Below are positions 8,297 through 16,836 of a stretch of DNA of 64,000 nucleotides, piece after piece (the first letter of the stretch is position 1; every line of letters starts with the position of its first letter). The position numbers and the translations under genes were made by a program. Origin of the DNA: UBA11865 sp041570195 (lineage in GTDB: Bacteria > Chloroflexota > Anaerolineae > Promineifilales > Promineifilaceae); NCBI GenBank assembly GCA_041570195.1, contig JBFFWQ010000002.1, positions 1-64,000 on the forward strand, in the 5' to 3' direction. A model generated the notes under the pieces. The model ran no database searches, was not told the DNA's origin, and saw only the letters and a program-made list of their open reading frames with translations.

Positions 8297-9541
8297 TCAC
8301 TCATAACAGCGCGTGCCCCATCCTTCTAACAACCAGCAGGCCATATCTTGTTCGAGCCAGGCCTCGGGATTTACCCATGTGCCATCGGCCAACAGATCCC
8401 AATGCAAGTGGTTACCGGTAGACAATCCGGTGCTGCCGACGCGACCGAGCAGATGGCCTTCCGTGACGGTCTGCCCAGGTTCAACCAGAATCTCTGAGAG
8501 ATGATAATAGCCACTGTAAATGCCCAGTCCGTGATCGAGCACTACAGCGCTGCCACGAGCAACCAATTCTTCAGCCAGGGCCACCAAGCCAGCAGCCGGG
8601 GCATACACCGGTGTCCCGCCATAGGCGCTGAAGTCCAGTCCCTCGTGATAGCGGTCATAAGGCCCGCCATTGTACGAGCGGCGCGCGCCGTAATGAGAAC
8701 TGATCTCGAGATAGTCATTCAGAGGCAGCGCAAAGGCTGCCGACCATAAAGGCCGGTTACCAAGCTGGTTCCAAATGATCTTCAGTCGCTCTCGCTCTTG
8801 CCGGATCGCGTCCGCGTCAATTTCGGCTGCCGCTCCGGTGTAGGTTATCTGTTCAAAGGTCCAGTCCCCCGGCGCCACGTACCAAGGCTGTGACCAAAGA
8901 GGCTCGCCGGCAACCTGGATCTCAAGCGTATAATCACCTGGCTGAAGAAAAGCGCCCGTGCCGCCCAATGCGACGAATCGCTGCTCGTTCTGAAAAACAG
9001 GTAGCCGCGCGTCCGATAATTTGATGGTCATCGGCGTCGGGCTTTCGACCATGCCTCGGACGCCCAGTGCTTGACCGGGCTGAGCCGGTGCACGGCTAAC
9101 TTCGAGTGAGCTTACATTTGCCGGCAACTGTCTTGGCGGGGCGTTGCCAACGGGGAAGAAAACGGGCCGGCGCGGCAGCGGATGGTAAGGGTTTGTCACT
9201 CCATTCAACAAGGCTACCTGCCAGGGAACGGCGCCTACCGATGCTGACCTCTGCAGCAAGCCACCCTCGTTGCCGGACATGATTAATCCTTTCGTCTGGG
9301 CCGGCGCTGGGGCGGGTATCGTGATCGCCCGGCCGATAGCCGGTTGCCGCTGGCGATTGGGATGGGGATTCGCCAAATGCAGCTTCTCTACCTCGACGCC
9401 ATATCGCCAGGCCAGGGCCGTCCACGTGTCGCCGGGCTCAACGACGTGCTGTATATGAGGCTGCTCATCTTGGGCATATCCAGCCGATGCCTGAGCAAGC
9501 AATAGTAAGCCGATCAGCAGGGTGACGAACCATTTCGACAT
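8297..9541 (-). CDS. Secreted LysM-containing M23 metallopeptidase
   Basis: A 414-residue cell-wall hydrolase. A signal peptide (1-24, ending near AGYAQD) is followed by a LysM peptidoglycan-binding domain (about 32-78, VVEPGDTWTALAWRYGV), a middle beta-rich region and a C-terminal M23 domain. Zinc ligands are visible in YHEGLDFSA and in the HLHWDL motif. It probably cleaves peptide cross-bridges in peptidoglycan outside the membrane. No Shine-Dalgarno precedes the ATG; a TGATATACT box places the transcript start about 3 nt upstream, so the mRNA is probably leaderless. Confidence 0.9.
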   Translation of the reverse strand: MSKWFVTLLIGLLLLAQASAGYAQDEQPHIQHVVEPGDTWTALAWRYGVEVEKLHLANPHPNRQRQPAIGRAITIPAPAPAQTKGLIMSGNEGGLLQRSASVGAVPWQVALLNGVTNPYHPLPRRPVFFPVGNAPPRQLPANVSSLEVSRAPAQPGQALGVRGMVESPTPMTIKLSDARLPVFQNEQRFVALGGTGAFLQPGDYTLEIQVAGEPLWSQPWYVAPGDWTFEQITYTGAAAEIDADAIRQERERLKIIWNQLGNRPLWSAAFALPLNDYLEISSHYGARRSYNGGPYDRYHEGLDFSAYGGTPVYAPAAGLVALAEELVARGSAVVLDHGLGIYSGYYHLSEILVEPGQTVTEGHLLGRVGSTGLSTGNHLHWDLLADGTWVNPEAWLEQDMACWLLEGWGTRCYE

Positions 9542-9550
9542 AGTGATCGA

Positions 9551-9559
9551 AGTATATCA
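9551..9559 (-). promoter_or_regulatory. Extended -10 box of the LysM-M23 gene (near-leaderless)
   Basis: Read on the minus strand, TGATATACT (TGn extended -10) ends 9 nt before the ATG at 9541. Transcription would start about 3 nt before the start codon, leaving no room for a Shine-Dalgarno. Confidence 0.55.
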
Positions 9560-9633
9560 GATGGCTGCAGCACCGCCTTCCTGGCTACAATTCTGTTGTC
9601 TGAAAGAGCTGGCATTGCGCGATTGCAGCATGC

Positions 9634-9662
9634 TTGACACTCATGACGCGGCGTGTTATATT
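9634..9662 (+). promoter_or_regulatory. Strong sigma70-type promoter of folKP
   Basis: TTGACA (9634-9639), a 17-bp spacer and TATATT (9657-9662), near consensus. The predicted transcript start is around 9669, which coincides with the left end of a palindrome. Confidence 0.75.
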
Positions 9663-9669
9663 TGGACTG

Positions 9670-9686
9670 ATAACGCAGTGCGTTAT
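9670..9686. promoter_or_regulatory. Perfect 17-bp palindrome at the folKP transcription start
   Basis: ATAACGCA-G-TGCGTTAT reads the same on both strands apart from the central base. It lies immediately after the -10 box, where a bound repressor would block initiation. A one-base loop makes an RNA hairpin unlikely, so a DNA operator is the better explanation. The cognate regulator is not identified. Confidence 0.6.
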
Positions 9687-9715
9687 AAGATTGATTCACA
9701 AGGACATTCCTGCCC

Positions 9716-11080
9716 ATGTCGAGCCGAGTTTATCTAGCGCTAGGAGCCAATCTCGGCCGGCGTAGAGAGAACCTGCAGCGGGCGGTTGATGCGTTGGGGG
9801 ATGTCGTTGCTGTCGAAGCGATATCGTCCCTATATGAGACTGAGCCGTGGGGAATCGTAAACCAGCCTGACTTTATCAATCTCTGCTTGGCGGCCCGCAC
9901 GAACCTGACGCCTGAGGCGCTGTTGGAACGGTCCAAGGCCATCGAGCGGCGCCTGGGGAGGCAAGAAGGGCAGCGTTGGGGGCCCAGGTTGATCGACATT
10001 GACCTGATCTTTTACGGGGATCGGGTCGACGATGGGGTGCAACTGACAATTCCGCACCCGCGCTTCCATGAGCGCGCCTTTGTGCTAACGCCATTGGTCG
10101 AAATCGCGGCCGACTATCGTGATCCGCGCTCTGGCCAGACAGTGGCTGAATTGGCGCAGCAAGTGAACCAGACCTCGGCCAAACGGCTAACAGGTCCAAC
10201 TTCCAGGCTGCGCAAGCCGATTTGGTTCGCGTGGGGCGTCAAGACCTATGTTATGGGTATCGTCAACGTCACGCCAGACAGTTTCTCCGGCGACGGGCTG
10301 GCAGAGCACAAAGATTTCGTCGCCGCAGCGGTGCGCCAGGCGCATAAATTCGTGGCGGGCGGAGCGGATATGCTGGACGTCGGCGGCGAGAGCACACGGC
10401 CGGGCAGTCGACCCGTGGCAGTAGATGAGGAACGTCGCCGGGTCGAGCAGGTAGTTTCGGCGCTGCGGGCTGAAATAGACGTGCCGATTTCAGTTGATAC
10501 TTATAAGGTCAATGTGGCCGAGACGGCACTGGCCGCAGGTGCCGACTGGATAAACGATGTATGGGGGCTGCGCATGGACCCTGAAATGGCCCGCCTGGCG
10601 GCCAAGGTTGGGTGTCCTCTGGTACTTATGCACAACCGTAGCAAGCCGAAGAGCGTTGATCAGCAGAAAAGGCTGGGCGGGCGTTATGTTGGGATTCACT
10701 ATAATGACCTGATTACTGATATCAAGCACGAGTTGAATCAAAGCCTGGACGAAGCATTGACGGCCGGGGTTTCCAAAGACCGGATCGTAGTGGATCCTGG
10801 TATTGGATTTGGCAAAACTGTTTCGCAGAATCTGCGGCTGCTGAACGAACTTGATGCCTTCAAAGAGCTGGGTTATCCGATCCTGCTTGGTAGTTCGCGC
10901 AAATCGTTTATTGGCTACTCTCTGGATCTACCATTAGACGAGCGAGTTGAGGGCACGGCAGCTACCGTAGCCATTGGCATCGATCGTGGGGCAGATATTG
11001 TGCGTGTCCATGACGTCGAAGCCATGGTCCGTGTGGCAAGAATGACAGATGAAATTGTACGTGTTGTTGACAAAGGGTGA
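9716..11080 (+). CDS. folKP: Fused HPPK-dihydropteroate synthase (FolK-FolP)
   Basis: One 454-residue polypeptide for two successive steps of folate synthesis. Residues 1-160 are 6-hydroxymethyl-dihydropterin pyrophosphokinase (LALGANLG, YETEPWG, GPRLIDIDLIFYGD, PHPRFHERAFVL). Residues 172-454 are dihydropteroate synthase (MGIVNVTPDSFSGDG, DVGGESTRPGS, GIGFGKT, LGSSRKSFIG). Motifs in both halves are intact, so pyrophosphorylation of the pterin and condensation with p-aminobenzoate would occur on one protein. It has its own promoter, and its stop is 5 bp before the next ATG, so it may lead the downstream fatty-acid operon. Confidence 0.93.
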   Translation: MSSRVYLALGANLGRRRENLQRAVDALGDVVAVEAISSLYETEPWGIVNQPDFINLCLAARTNLTPEALLERSKAIERRLGRQEGQRWGPRLIDIDLIFYGDRVDDGVQLTIPHPRFHERAFVLTPLVEIAADYRDPRSGQTVAELAQQVNQTSAKRLTGPTSRLRKPIWFAWGVKTYVMGIVNVTPDSFSGDGLAEHKDFVAAAVRQAHKFVAGGADMLDVGGESTRPGSRPVAVDEERRRVEQVVSALRAEIDVPISVDTYKVNVAETALAAGADWINDVWGLRMDPEMARLAAKVGCPLVLMHNRSKPKSVDQQKRLGGRYVGIHYNDLITDIKHELNQSLDEALTAGVSKDRIVVDPGIGFGKTVSQNLRLLNELDAFKELGYPILLGSSRKSFIGYSLDLPLDERVEGTAATVAIGIDRGADIVRVHDVEAMVRVARMTDEIVRVVDKG

Positions 11081-11085
11081 TTATT

Positions 11086-12177
11086 ATGCTGAACTTTGAG
11101 CTTGACGACGAGCAGAAAATGTTAGTGGAGGCCATCGGTCGATACGCCGACGGCCAGGTGCGCAAAGTATATCGGGACGCTGATGAAGAGGGAGTCGTCC
11201 CGGCCGATGTCGCACAGGCCGGATGGGAGTTTGGGATACTACCCACCGCTATTCCCGAGCCGTATGGCGGCTTTGGCGACTATTCGGCCGTCACCGGCGC
11301 ATTGGCAATGGAGGCCTTTGCCTACGGCGACCTGGCACTGGCCTTGGAAATTGGCGTACCCAGTCTGGTTGCATTGCCCCTTCTGCTCGCCGGAAACGAC
11401 GAGCAGAAGGCGGCCTACTTGCCGCAGTTCTGCGACGAAACGCCGCCGCACGTGACTGCCGCTCTGACTGAGCCGTCACTTCAATTCGATCCACGAGCTT
11501 TGGCGACAAACGCCCAGCGAGACGGCGATACTTATGTCCTGAATGGAGCCAAAAGCCTGGTAGCGATGGCCGATGAAGCGGAAACATTCTTAATATATGC
11601 GGCCGAAGACGGGAAGACTCAAGCCTATATTGTTCCCGCCGTCGCCGAAGGTCTAAAGACCGGCGACCGCGAAAAGCTTATGGGCATTCGTGCCTTGGCC
11701 ACCTTTCGACTGGCGTTGGACGACTGCCGAGTGCCCATCGAGAACAAACTAGGGGGCGAGGAGGGAATCGACTTTGATCTTATCCTAAACCATGGCCGTG
11801 TTGCCCTGGGGGCAGCGGCGGTTGGCGTAGCTAAGGCCGGTTACGATTATGCCCGGGACTATGCCCGGCAGCGAGTTCAGTTTGGAGAGCCGATAGCCCA
11901 TCGTCAGTCCATTGCCTTCATGCTGGCGGAAATGGCCATCGAGGTCGATGCAGCGCGCTTGATGGTATGGGAGGCTGCCTGGAAACTCGATCGCGACGAA
12001 GACGCGACCGTCGAGGCAACGATCATGAAGCACTTTGTCGACGATATGGTCCTGCAGGTTGCCGACCGAGCGCTGCAAACGCTTGGCGGCTACGGTTATA
12101 TTCGCGAATATCCAGTCGAGTTATGGCTGCGAAATGCCCGAGGTTTCGCTTCCTTCGACGGACTGGCAATGGTTTAG
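11086..12177 (+). CDS. Acyl-CoA dehydrogenase-like subunit lacking the catalytic Glu
   Basis: A 363-residue acyl-CoA dehydrogenase fold protein with the FAD-contacting GGYGYIREYP segment near its C-terminus. The usual IYEGT catalytic motif is replaced by SFDGL (Asp358), and the protein stops four residues later, some 15-25 residues shorter than normal. The AAGGGTGA site just upstream supports the ATG at 11086. It is 9 bp before a full-length acyl-CoA dehydrogenase. By analogy with alpha2beta2 actinobacterial FadE pairs, this is probably the non-catalytic partner of a heteromeric enzyme. Confidence 0.85.
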   Translation: MLNFELDDEQKMLVEAIGRYADGQVRKVYRDADEEGVVPADVAQAGWEFGILPTAIPEPYGGFGDYSAVTGALAMEAFAYGDLALALEIGVPSLVALPLLLAGNDEQKAAYLPQFCDETPPHVTAALTEPSLQFDPRALATNAQRDGDTYVLNGAKSLVAMADEAETFLIYAAEDGKTQAYIVPAVAEGLKTGDREKLMGIRALATFRLALDDCRVPIENKLGGEEGIDFDLILNHGRVALGAAAVGVAKAGYDYARDYARQRVQFGEPIAHRQSIAFMLAEMAIEVDAARLMVWEAAWKLDRDEDATVEATIMKHFVDDMVLQVADRALQTLGGYGYIREYPVELWLRNARGFASFDGLAMV

Positions 12178-12186
12178 TGGAGAGAT

Positions 12187-13440
12187 ATGATGATCAGCTT
12201 TGAGATTCCCGAAAAGATCACGAACCAACTGCAAATGGCCCAGATGGTGGCCGAACAAGTCATGCGCCCCAAGTCACGCTATTATGACGAGCACGAGCAC
12301 GAACGGCCGACAGAGTATATCAACATCATGTGGCCGGTACTGCGTGAGCAGAACAAGCGCCAGTTTGAGCGCAGCAGAAATGGCGCTAGCGCTGAACGAA
12401 AGGGACCGGGCACGGCTATCCTGCGACTGGTCATGCTGGTGGAGACTTTGAGTTGGGGTGACGCCGGTCAATACCTTTGCACACCAGACTCGGCATTAGG
12501 CGGCGCGGCCGTGGAGGCTGTGGGCACCCGCGAACAGAAGGTCAGGTTCCTCTCTCGCTTCACTGAAGGTGATCCCAAGTGGGGGGCCATGGCAATGACT
12601 GAACCCGGCGCCGGCTCGGATTCGAGCGCCGTAAGAACCACGGCCACGCTAGATGAAGAATCAGGTGAGTGGGTGCTCAATGGCGAGAAGATCTTTTGCA
12701 CCAGCGCTTCACTGGCCCTGGAAGAATCAGACGGCATCGTGATTGTCTGGGCTACGGTTGATCCATCGGCTGGCAGAGCCGGGATGAAACCATTCGTCGT
12801 CGAGGCAGGTACTCCAGGGGTGATGATCGCCAAACAGGAGGAGAAACTTGGCATCAGGGCCAGTGACACGGCTTCCATCGTGCTTCAGGATGCGCGCATA
12901 CCCTACGACAATATTCTTGGCAGCCCTGACGTCCAGCGCATCGATCAGGGAAGCACTAAGGGCTTCAAAGGGGCGATGCGGACGTTTGATGCTTCGCGGC
13001 CGGTGGTCGCCGCCAGTGCAATGGGCGTGGCCAGAGCAGCTATGGAGTTTACCGTCGATCACCTGGCCGGAGATGGAATAGTCGTCGACTACACCAAAGT
13101 TAAACACCAGTTGACGGCTGTCGAGCGCGACCTCATTGAAATGCAGGCCCGGCATAAAGCGGCCTGGTTGTTGACGTTGCGAGCGGCTTCGCTGATGGAC
13201 CACGGCCAGGCCAACCGCCTGGAGGCCAGCATGTGCAAAGCGTATGCCGGAGAGGCCGCAACGTGGATCACGCAAAAGGCCGTCGAGTTGCTGGGGCCTC
13301 TAGGCTATACGCGTGAACTTCTGGCAGAAAAATGGATGCGTGACGCGAAGATCAACGACATTTACGAGGGTACACGACAGATTAACCTACTCATTGTGGC
13401 CCGCAGTATTTTGGGCTACACTCGCCAGCAATTGAAGTGA
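12187..13440 (+). CDS. Acyl-CoA dehydrogenase (catalytic subunit)
   Basis: A 417-residue FAD enzyme for the first oxidation of beta-oxidation. It carries MTEPGAGSDSS (signature 1 region), LGIRASDTAS, and a C-terminal DIYEGTRQ with the base Glu394. It directly follows the Glu-less paralogue and precedes SDR, FadN-like and thiolase genes, giving a full beta-oxidation set. The start could be the ATG at 12187 or the next one at 12190. Chain length specificity cannot be read from the sequence. Confidence 0.9.
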   Translation: MMISFEIPEKITNQLQMAQMVAEQVMRPKSRYYDEHEHERPTEYINIMWPVLREQNKRQFERSRNGASAERKGPGTAILRLVMLVETLSWGDAGQYLCTPDSALGGAAVEAVGTREQKVRFLSRFTEGDPKWGAMAMTEPGAGSDSSAVRTTATLDEESGEWVLNGEKIFCTSASLALEESDGIVIVWATVDPSAGRAGMKPFVVEAGTPGVMIAKQEEKLGIRASDTASIVLQDARIPYDNILGSPDVQRIDQGSTKGFKGAMRTFDASRPVVAASAMGVARAAMEFTVDHLAGDGIVVDYTKVKHQLTAVERDLIEMQARHKAAWLLTLRAASLMDHGQANRLEASMCKAYAGEAATWITQKAVELLGPLGYTRELLAEKWMRDAKINDIYEGTRQINLLIVARSILGYTRQQLK

Positions 13441-13526
13441 CGGTGGCATCGGCGAGGATTTTTTCTCGCATGGAAAGTCGACGGCACGGCCGCATCACAA
13501 CGAAGTAACCAACTTGGAGGTTGCAC

Positions 13527-14294
13527 ATGGCGGATCTGGTTTTGGAAGGCAAGGTAGCCGTCATTAGTGGCGCCTCGCGAGGAATTGGCGAAGCAATAGC
13601 CCGAACCTACGTGGCAGCCGGGGCCAACGTGGTCATTGGCAGCCGGCGGCAAGATAACATCCAGCCAGTCGCTAAAGCACTAAACGCAGAGTATCCGGGC
13701 CAGGCAACCGCCGTAATGGCCCATGCAGGCCGGCGGGCGGATGCCCAGAAGATGATCGAGACGGCCGTCGAAAGATATGGGCGGGTCGATATTGCCGTCA
13801 ATAATGCTGGCACTAATCCTCATTTTGGCCCAATCTTGACCGCCGAAGAGTCTCATTGGGACAAGATCCTGGAGGTCAATGTTAAAGGTTACTTCTGGTT
13901 ATGTCAGGCCGCGGCGCGCCAAATGCAATCCCAGGGCGCCGGTGGAAAGATCATCAACATCGCTTCGGTGACGGGCATTCAGGCGGGTCTGATGATGGGC
14001 GTCTACAGTGTTAGTAAGGCGGCGGTCATCATGCTCACAAAGGTTCTGGCGGTGGAATTGGCGGCCGACGATATTCAAGTCAACGCCATCGCCCCAGGGA
14101 TCATCAAAACTCGATTCAGTCGAGCTCTGTGGGATAACCCAGGCCTGCGGGGCTCGATCGAATCAAAGACGCCGGCCGGCCGGATCGGGCAGCCTGAAGA
14201 AGTCTGTGGGCTGGCCCTTCACCTGGCTTCGGCTGCTTCAAGTTTTACAACGGGTACAGTGATTACGATAGATGGAGGGTACACACTCACCTGA
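13527..14294 (+). CDS. Short-chain dehydrogenase/reductase
   Basis: A 255-residue classical SDR with the cofactor motif GASRGIGEA, NNAGTN, the catalytic Ser in IASVTG and the YSVSK active site. GGAGG at 13516-13520 fixes the start at 13527. It sits inside the beta-oxidation operon between acyl-CoA dehydrogenase and the FadN-like gene, which suggests a 3-hydroxyacyl or related oxidoreduction, but the substrate is an inference from context. FabG-like and alcohol-dehydrogenase roles are equally possible. Confidence 0.88.
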   Translation: MADLVLEGKVAVISGASRGIGEAIARTYVAAGANVVIGSRRQDNIQPVAKALNAEYPGQATAVMAHAGRRADAQKMIETAVERYGRVDIAVNNAGTNPHFGPILTAEESHWDKILEVNVKGYFWLCQAAARQMQSQGAGGKIINIASVTGIQAGLMMGVYSVSKAAVIMLTKVLAVELAADDIQVNAIAPGIIKTRFSRALWDNPGLRGSIESKTPAGRIGQPEEVCGLALHLASAASSFTTGTVITIDGGYTLT

Positions 14295-14373
14295 CAAGTC
14301 ACAAGAGCAGCATTATTGCAGAAGGTGCTTCGTTTTTCAGACGGCGCGCATCACGACAAGAGGAGACGAGCCA

Positions 14374-16764
14374 ATGACTTTTCGTATAGACAAGGTCGCC
14401 ATAATCGGCGCTGGCACCATGGGTGGTGGTATTGCCGCCCATCTGGCAAATATCGGTATTGATGTTGTTTTGCTGGATATCGTTACGCCTAACCTTGACG
14501 AGACGCAAAAGAGCGATCGTCGGGCAAGGAACCGCCTGGTCAAGGGGCTGTATGACAGGATGTTAAAGGCGAAGCCGGCCAATCTGGCCCGCCCGGATCG
14601 AGCGGCTCATATCACGATCGGTAATATCGACGATGACTTTGAGAAAGTCGCAGACTGTGACTGGATTATCGAAGCCATCATCGAGCAATTGGCGCCCAAA
14701 CAGAAGCTCATGGCGCGCATCGAAGAGGTGCGGAAACCAGGTAGCATAATCAGCAGCAATACATCTGGCATTCCGATTCAGCAGATTGCAGCCGGACGCT
14801 CAGACGACTTTAAGGCCCATTTTCTTGGCACACACTTCTTCAATCCGCCCCGTTACCTTCGGTTGCTCGAGCTTATACCAACGCAAGAGACCGGGCCCGA
14901 GGTCCTAGACTTTATGCTTGGCTTCGGCCGCGACGTGTTGGGAAAGGGTGTTGTAGTGTGTAAAGACACGCCCAATTTTATCGGCAATCGCTTCTTCACC
15001 ATTGCCGCGTCGTACAGTATCGACTACGCTTTTCAGAACGGCTACACCGTCGCCGAGATCGACGCGATAACCGGACCGCTGATAGGGCGGCCCAAATCAG
15101 CGACATTCCGGCTAATGGACCTGGTTGGGCTGGATATCATGGGTCACGTAAACAGCAACCTATATGGGGCGATACCTGACGACCCATACCGCGAAGTCTT
15201 GCGGCAGGAAAAGACCTCGGCGGTGATGGCCACCATGATAAAGAATGGCTGGCTGGGCAATAAATCGGGCCAGGGTTTTTATAAAAAGACCTTTGTCGAC
15301 GGCAAAAGAGAATTTTGGACCATAAATCCAGAAACATTGGAGTATGAGCCGCCGGAGAAGGTCCGCTTTGCTTCGGTGGGAGCGGTGAGAAAGATCGAGG
15401 ATCTCGACGAACGGCTACCGGCCCTGCTTGAACAGGAGCCTGATCGGGCAGTCACGTATGTTAGGGACACGTTGCTGTACATGCTGTCGTATGCCGCTCA
15501 TGTGGCGCCGGAGATCGCTTACCGGCTTAGCGACGTCGACGCAGCTGTTCGCTGGGGCTTCGCTCACGAAGCCGGGCCATTTGAAATGTGGGACATGCTT
15601 GGCGTGGCCGACACAGCCGAACAAATGGAAGTGGCCGGGCTGGAAGTAGCTCCGTGGGTGAAGCAAATGCTAGCGGCGGGCTACCAGAGTTTTTACCAAG
15701 AAGATTGCTACTATGATTTCGCGAACAAGCAATATGAACCTCTGCCCGTCGATGACAAGGCGATCTCAATCGAGCTACTGCGCAAGAGCGGCGGTGAAGT
15801 GAAGCGGAACATGAGCGCCAGCCTACTGGACATGGGCGATGGCGTGGCCTTGCTGGAGATGCATGCGCCCAAGATCAACGCCGTGGACGCCGATTTTATC
15901 CAGATGATTGGGGTCGCACTGGAGAGACTTGAAACTGATTTCGAAGCGCTGGTCATCGGCAATACGGGCCAAGATTTCTGCATCGGCGCAAACATTGCGA
16001 TGTTGGCTTTTGCGGCCGCACAGGGTCTTTGGGACCAAATTGACGAAATGCTTCGTGGTGGTCAGGAAGCCTTTTTCAAGTTGCGACATGCGCCCAAGCC
16101 AGTCGTGACCGCACCCCATCAGCGTGTTCTTGGCGGCGGGGTCGAGTTGACCGTAGCCAGCTGGGCCACGGTAGCCGATCACGAGACCTATATGGGCCTG
16201 GTTGAGGTGGGTGTTGGCATCGTCCCTTCCTGGGGTGGTTGCACCGAGGTCATTCGGCGAAAGATTAACCCGGTCATGCGGACTCCGAATGCAGATGTTG
16301 TGCCAGTGATGGAGGATGTCTTTGATCAGATAGCGACGGCAAAGATCGGTGTCAGCGCCTGGGAGAGCAAGACATTAGGCTATCTGAGACCGGACGACCA
16401 GATAGTCATGAATACGGACCACAGGCTCGCCGCCGCCAAGCATGAGGCGCTTGCCTTGGTCGCCTCTGGCATCCGACCACCTGAGGTAGAGCAAATCTAT
16501 GCTGCCGGACGCGACGTGCTTTCGGCCCTGGAGCTAAGGCTACAGACATACGCATGGGCTGGTTACGCCAGTGAGCACGATCAGAAGGTTGGCAAAAAGC
16601 TTGCCGGCGTCCTTTGCGGTGGTGATATCAGTGGACCAACCTGGGTCGATCCCTGGTATATGCTTGACTTGGAACGCGAGGCAACACTGTCACTCGCCGG
16701 TGAGAAGAAGACTCAAGACAGAATCGTTCACATGTTGCAGAAGGGTAAGCCATTGCGCAACTAG
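14374..16764 (+). CDS. FadN-like 3-hydroxyacyl-CoA dehydrogenase / enoyl-CoA hydratase fusion
   Basis: A 796-residue trifunctional-type beta-oxidation enzyme. The order is dehydrogenase first (Rossmann motif IIGAGTMGGG at residues 10-19, then FFNPPRYLRLLELIP and the C-terminal dehydrogenase domain), then a crotonase-like hydratase domain from about residue 520 (HAPKINAVDADF, GQDFCIGANI, HQRVLGGGVEL). That order and length match Bacillus FadN, not Escherichia FadB. AGGAGA 8 bp upstream fixes the ATG at 14374, not the upstream in-frame extension. It works with the following thiolase. Confidence 0.92.
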   Translation: MTFRIDKVAIIGAGTMGGGIAAHLANIGIDVVLLDIVTPNLDETQKSDRRARNRLVKGLYDRMLKAKPANLARPDRAAHITIGNIDDDFEKVADCDWIIEAIIEQLAPKQKLMARIEEVRKPGSIISSNTSGIPIQQIAAGRSDDFKAHFLGTHFFNPPRYLRLLELIPTQETGPEVLDFMLGFGRDVLGKGVVVCKDTPNFIGNRFFTIAASYSIDYAFQNGYTVAEIDAITGPLIGRPKSATFRLMDLVGLDIMGHVNSNLYGAIPDDPYREVLRQEKTSAVMATMIKNGWLGNKSGQGFYKKTFVDGKREFWTINPETLEYEPPEKVRFASVGAVRKIEDLDERLPALLEQEPDRAVTYVRDTLLYMLSYAAHVAPEIAYRLSDVDAAVRWGFAHEAGPFEMWDMLGVADTAEQMEVAGLEVAPWVKQMLAAGYQSFYQEDCYYDFANKQYEPLPVDDKAISIELLRKSGGEVKRNMSASLLDMGDGVALLEMHAPKINAVDADFIQMIGVALERLETDFEALVIGNTGQDFCIGANIAMLAFAAAQGLWDQIDEMLRGGQEAFFKLRHAPKPVVTAPHQRVLGGGVELTVASWATVADHETYMGLVEVGVGIVPSWGGCTEVIRRKINPVMRTPNADVVPVMEDVFDQIATAKIGVSAWESKTLGYLRPDDQIVMNTDHRLAAAKHEALALVASGIRPPEVEQIYAAGRDVLSALELRLQTYAWAGYASEHDQKVGKKLAGVLCGGDISGPTWVDPWYMLDLEREATLSLAGEKKTQDRIVHMLQKGKPLRN

Positions 16765-16836
16765 ACCTGCGCGCCGCGAGACACGACGCCGTCTGGCGAT
16801 TCGTCGGACGGCTAGACGAGTACAGGAGAAAAATAG

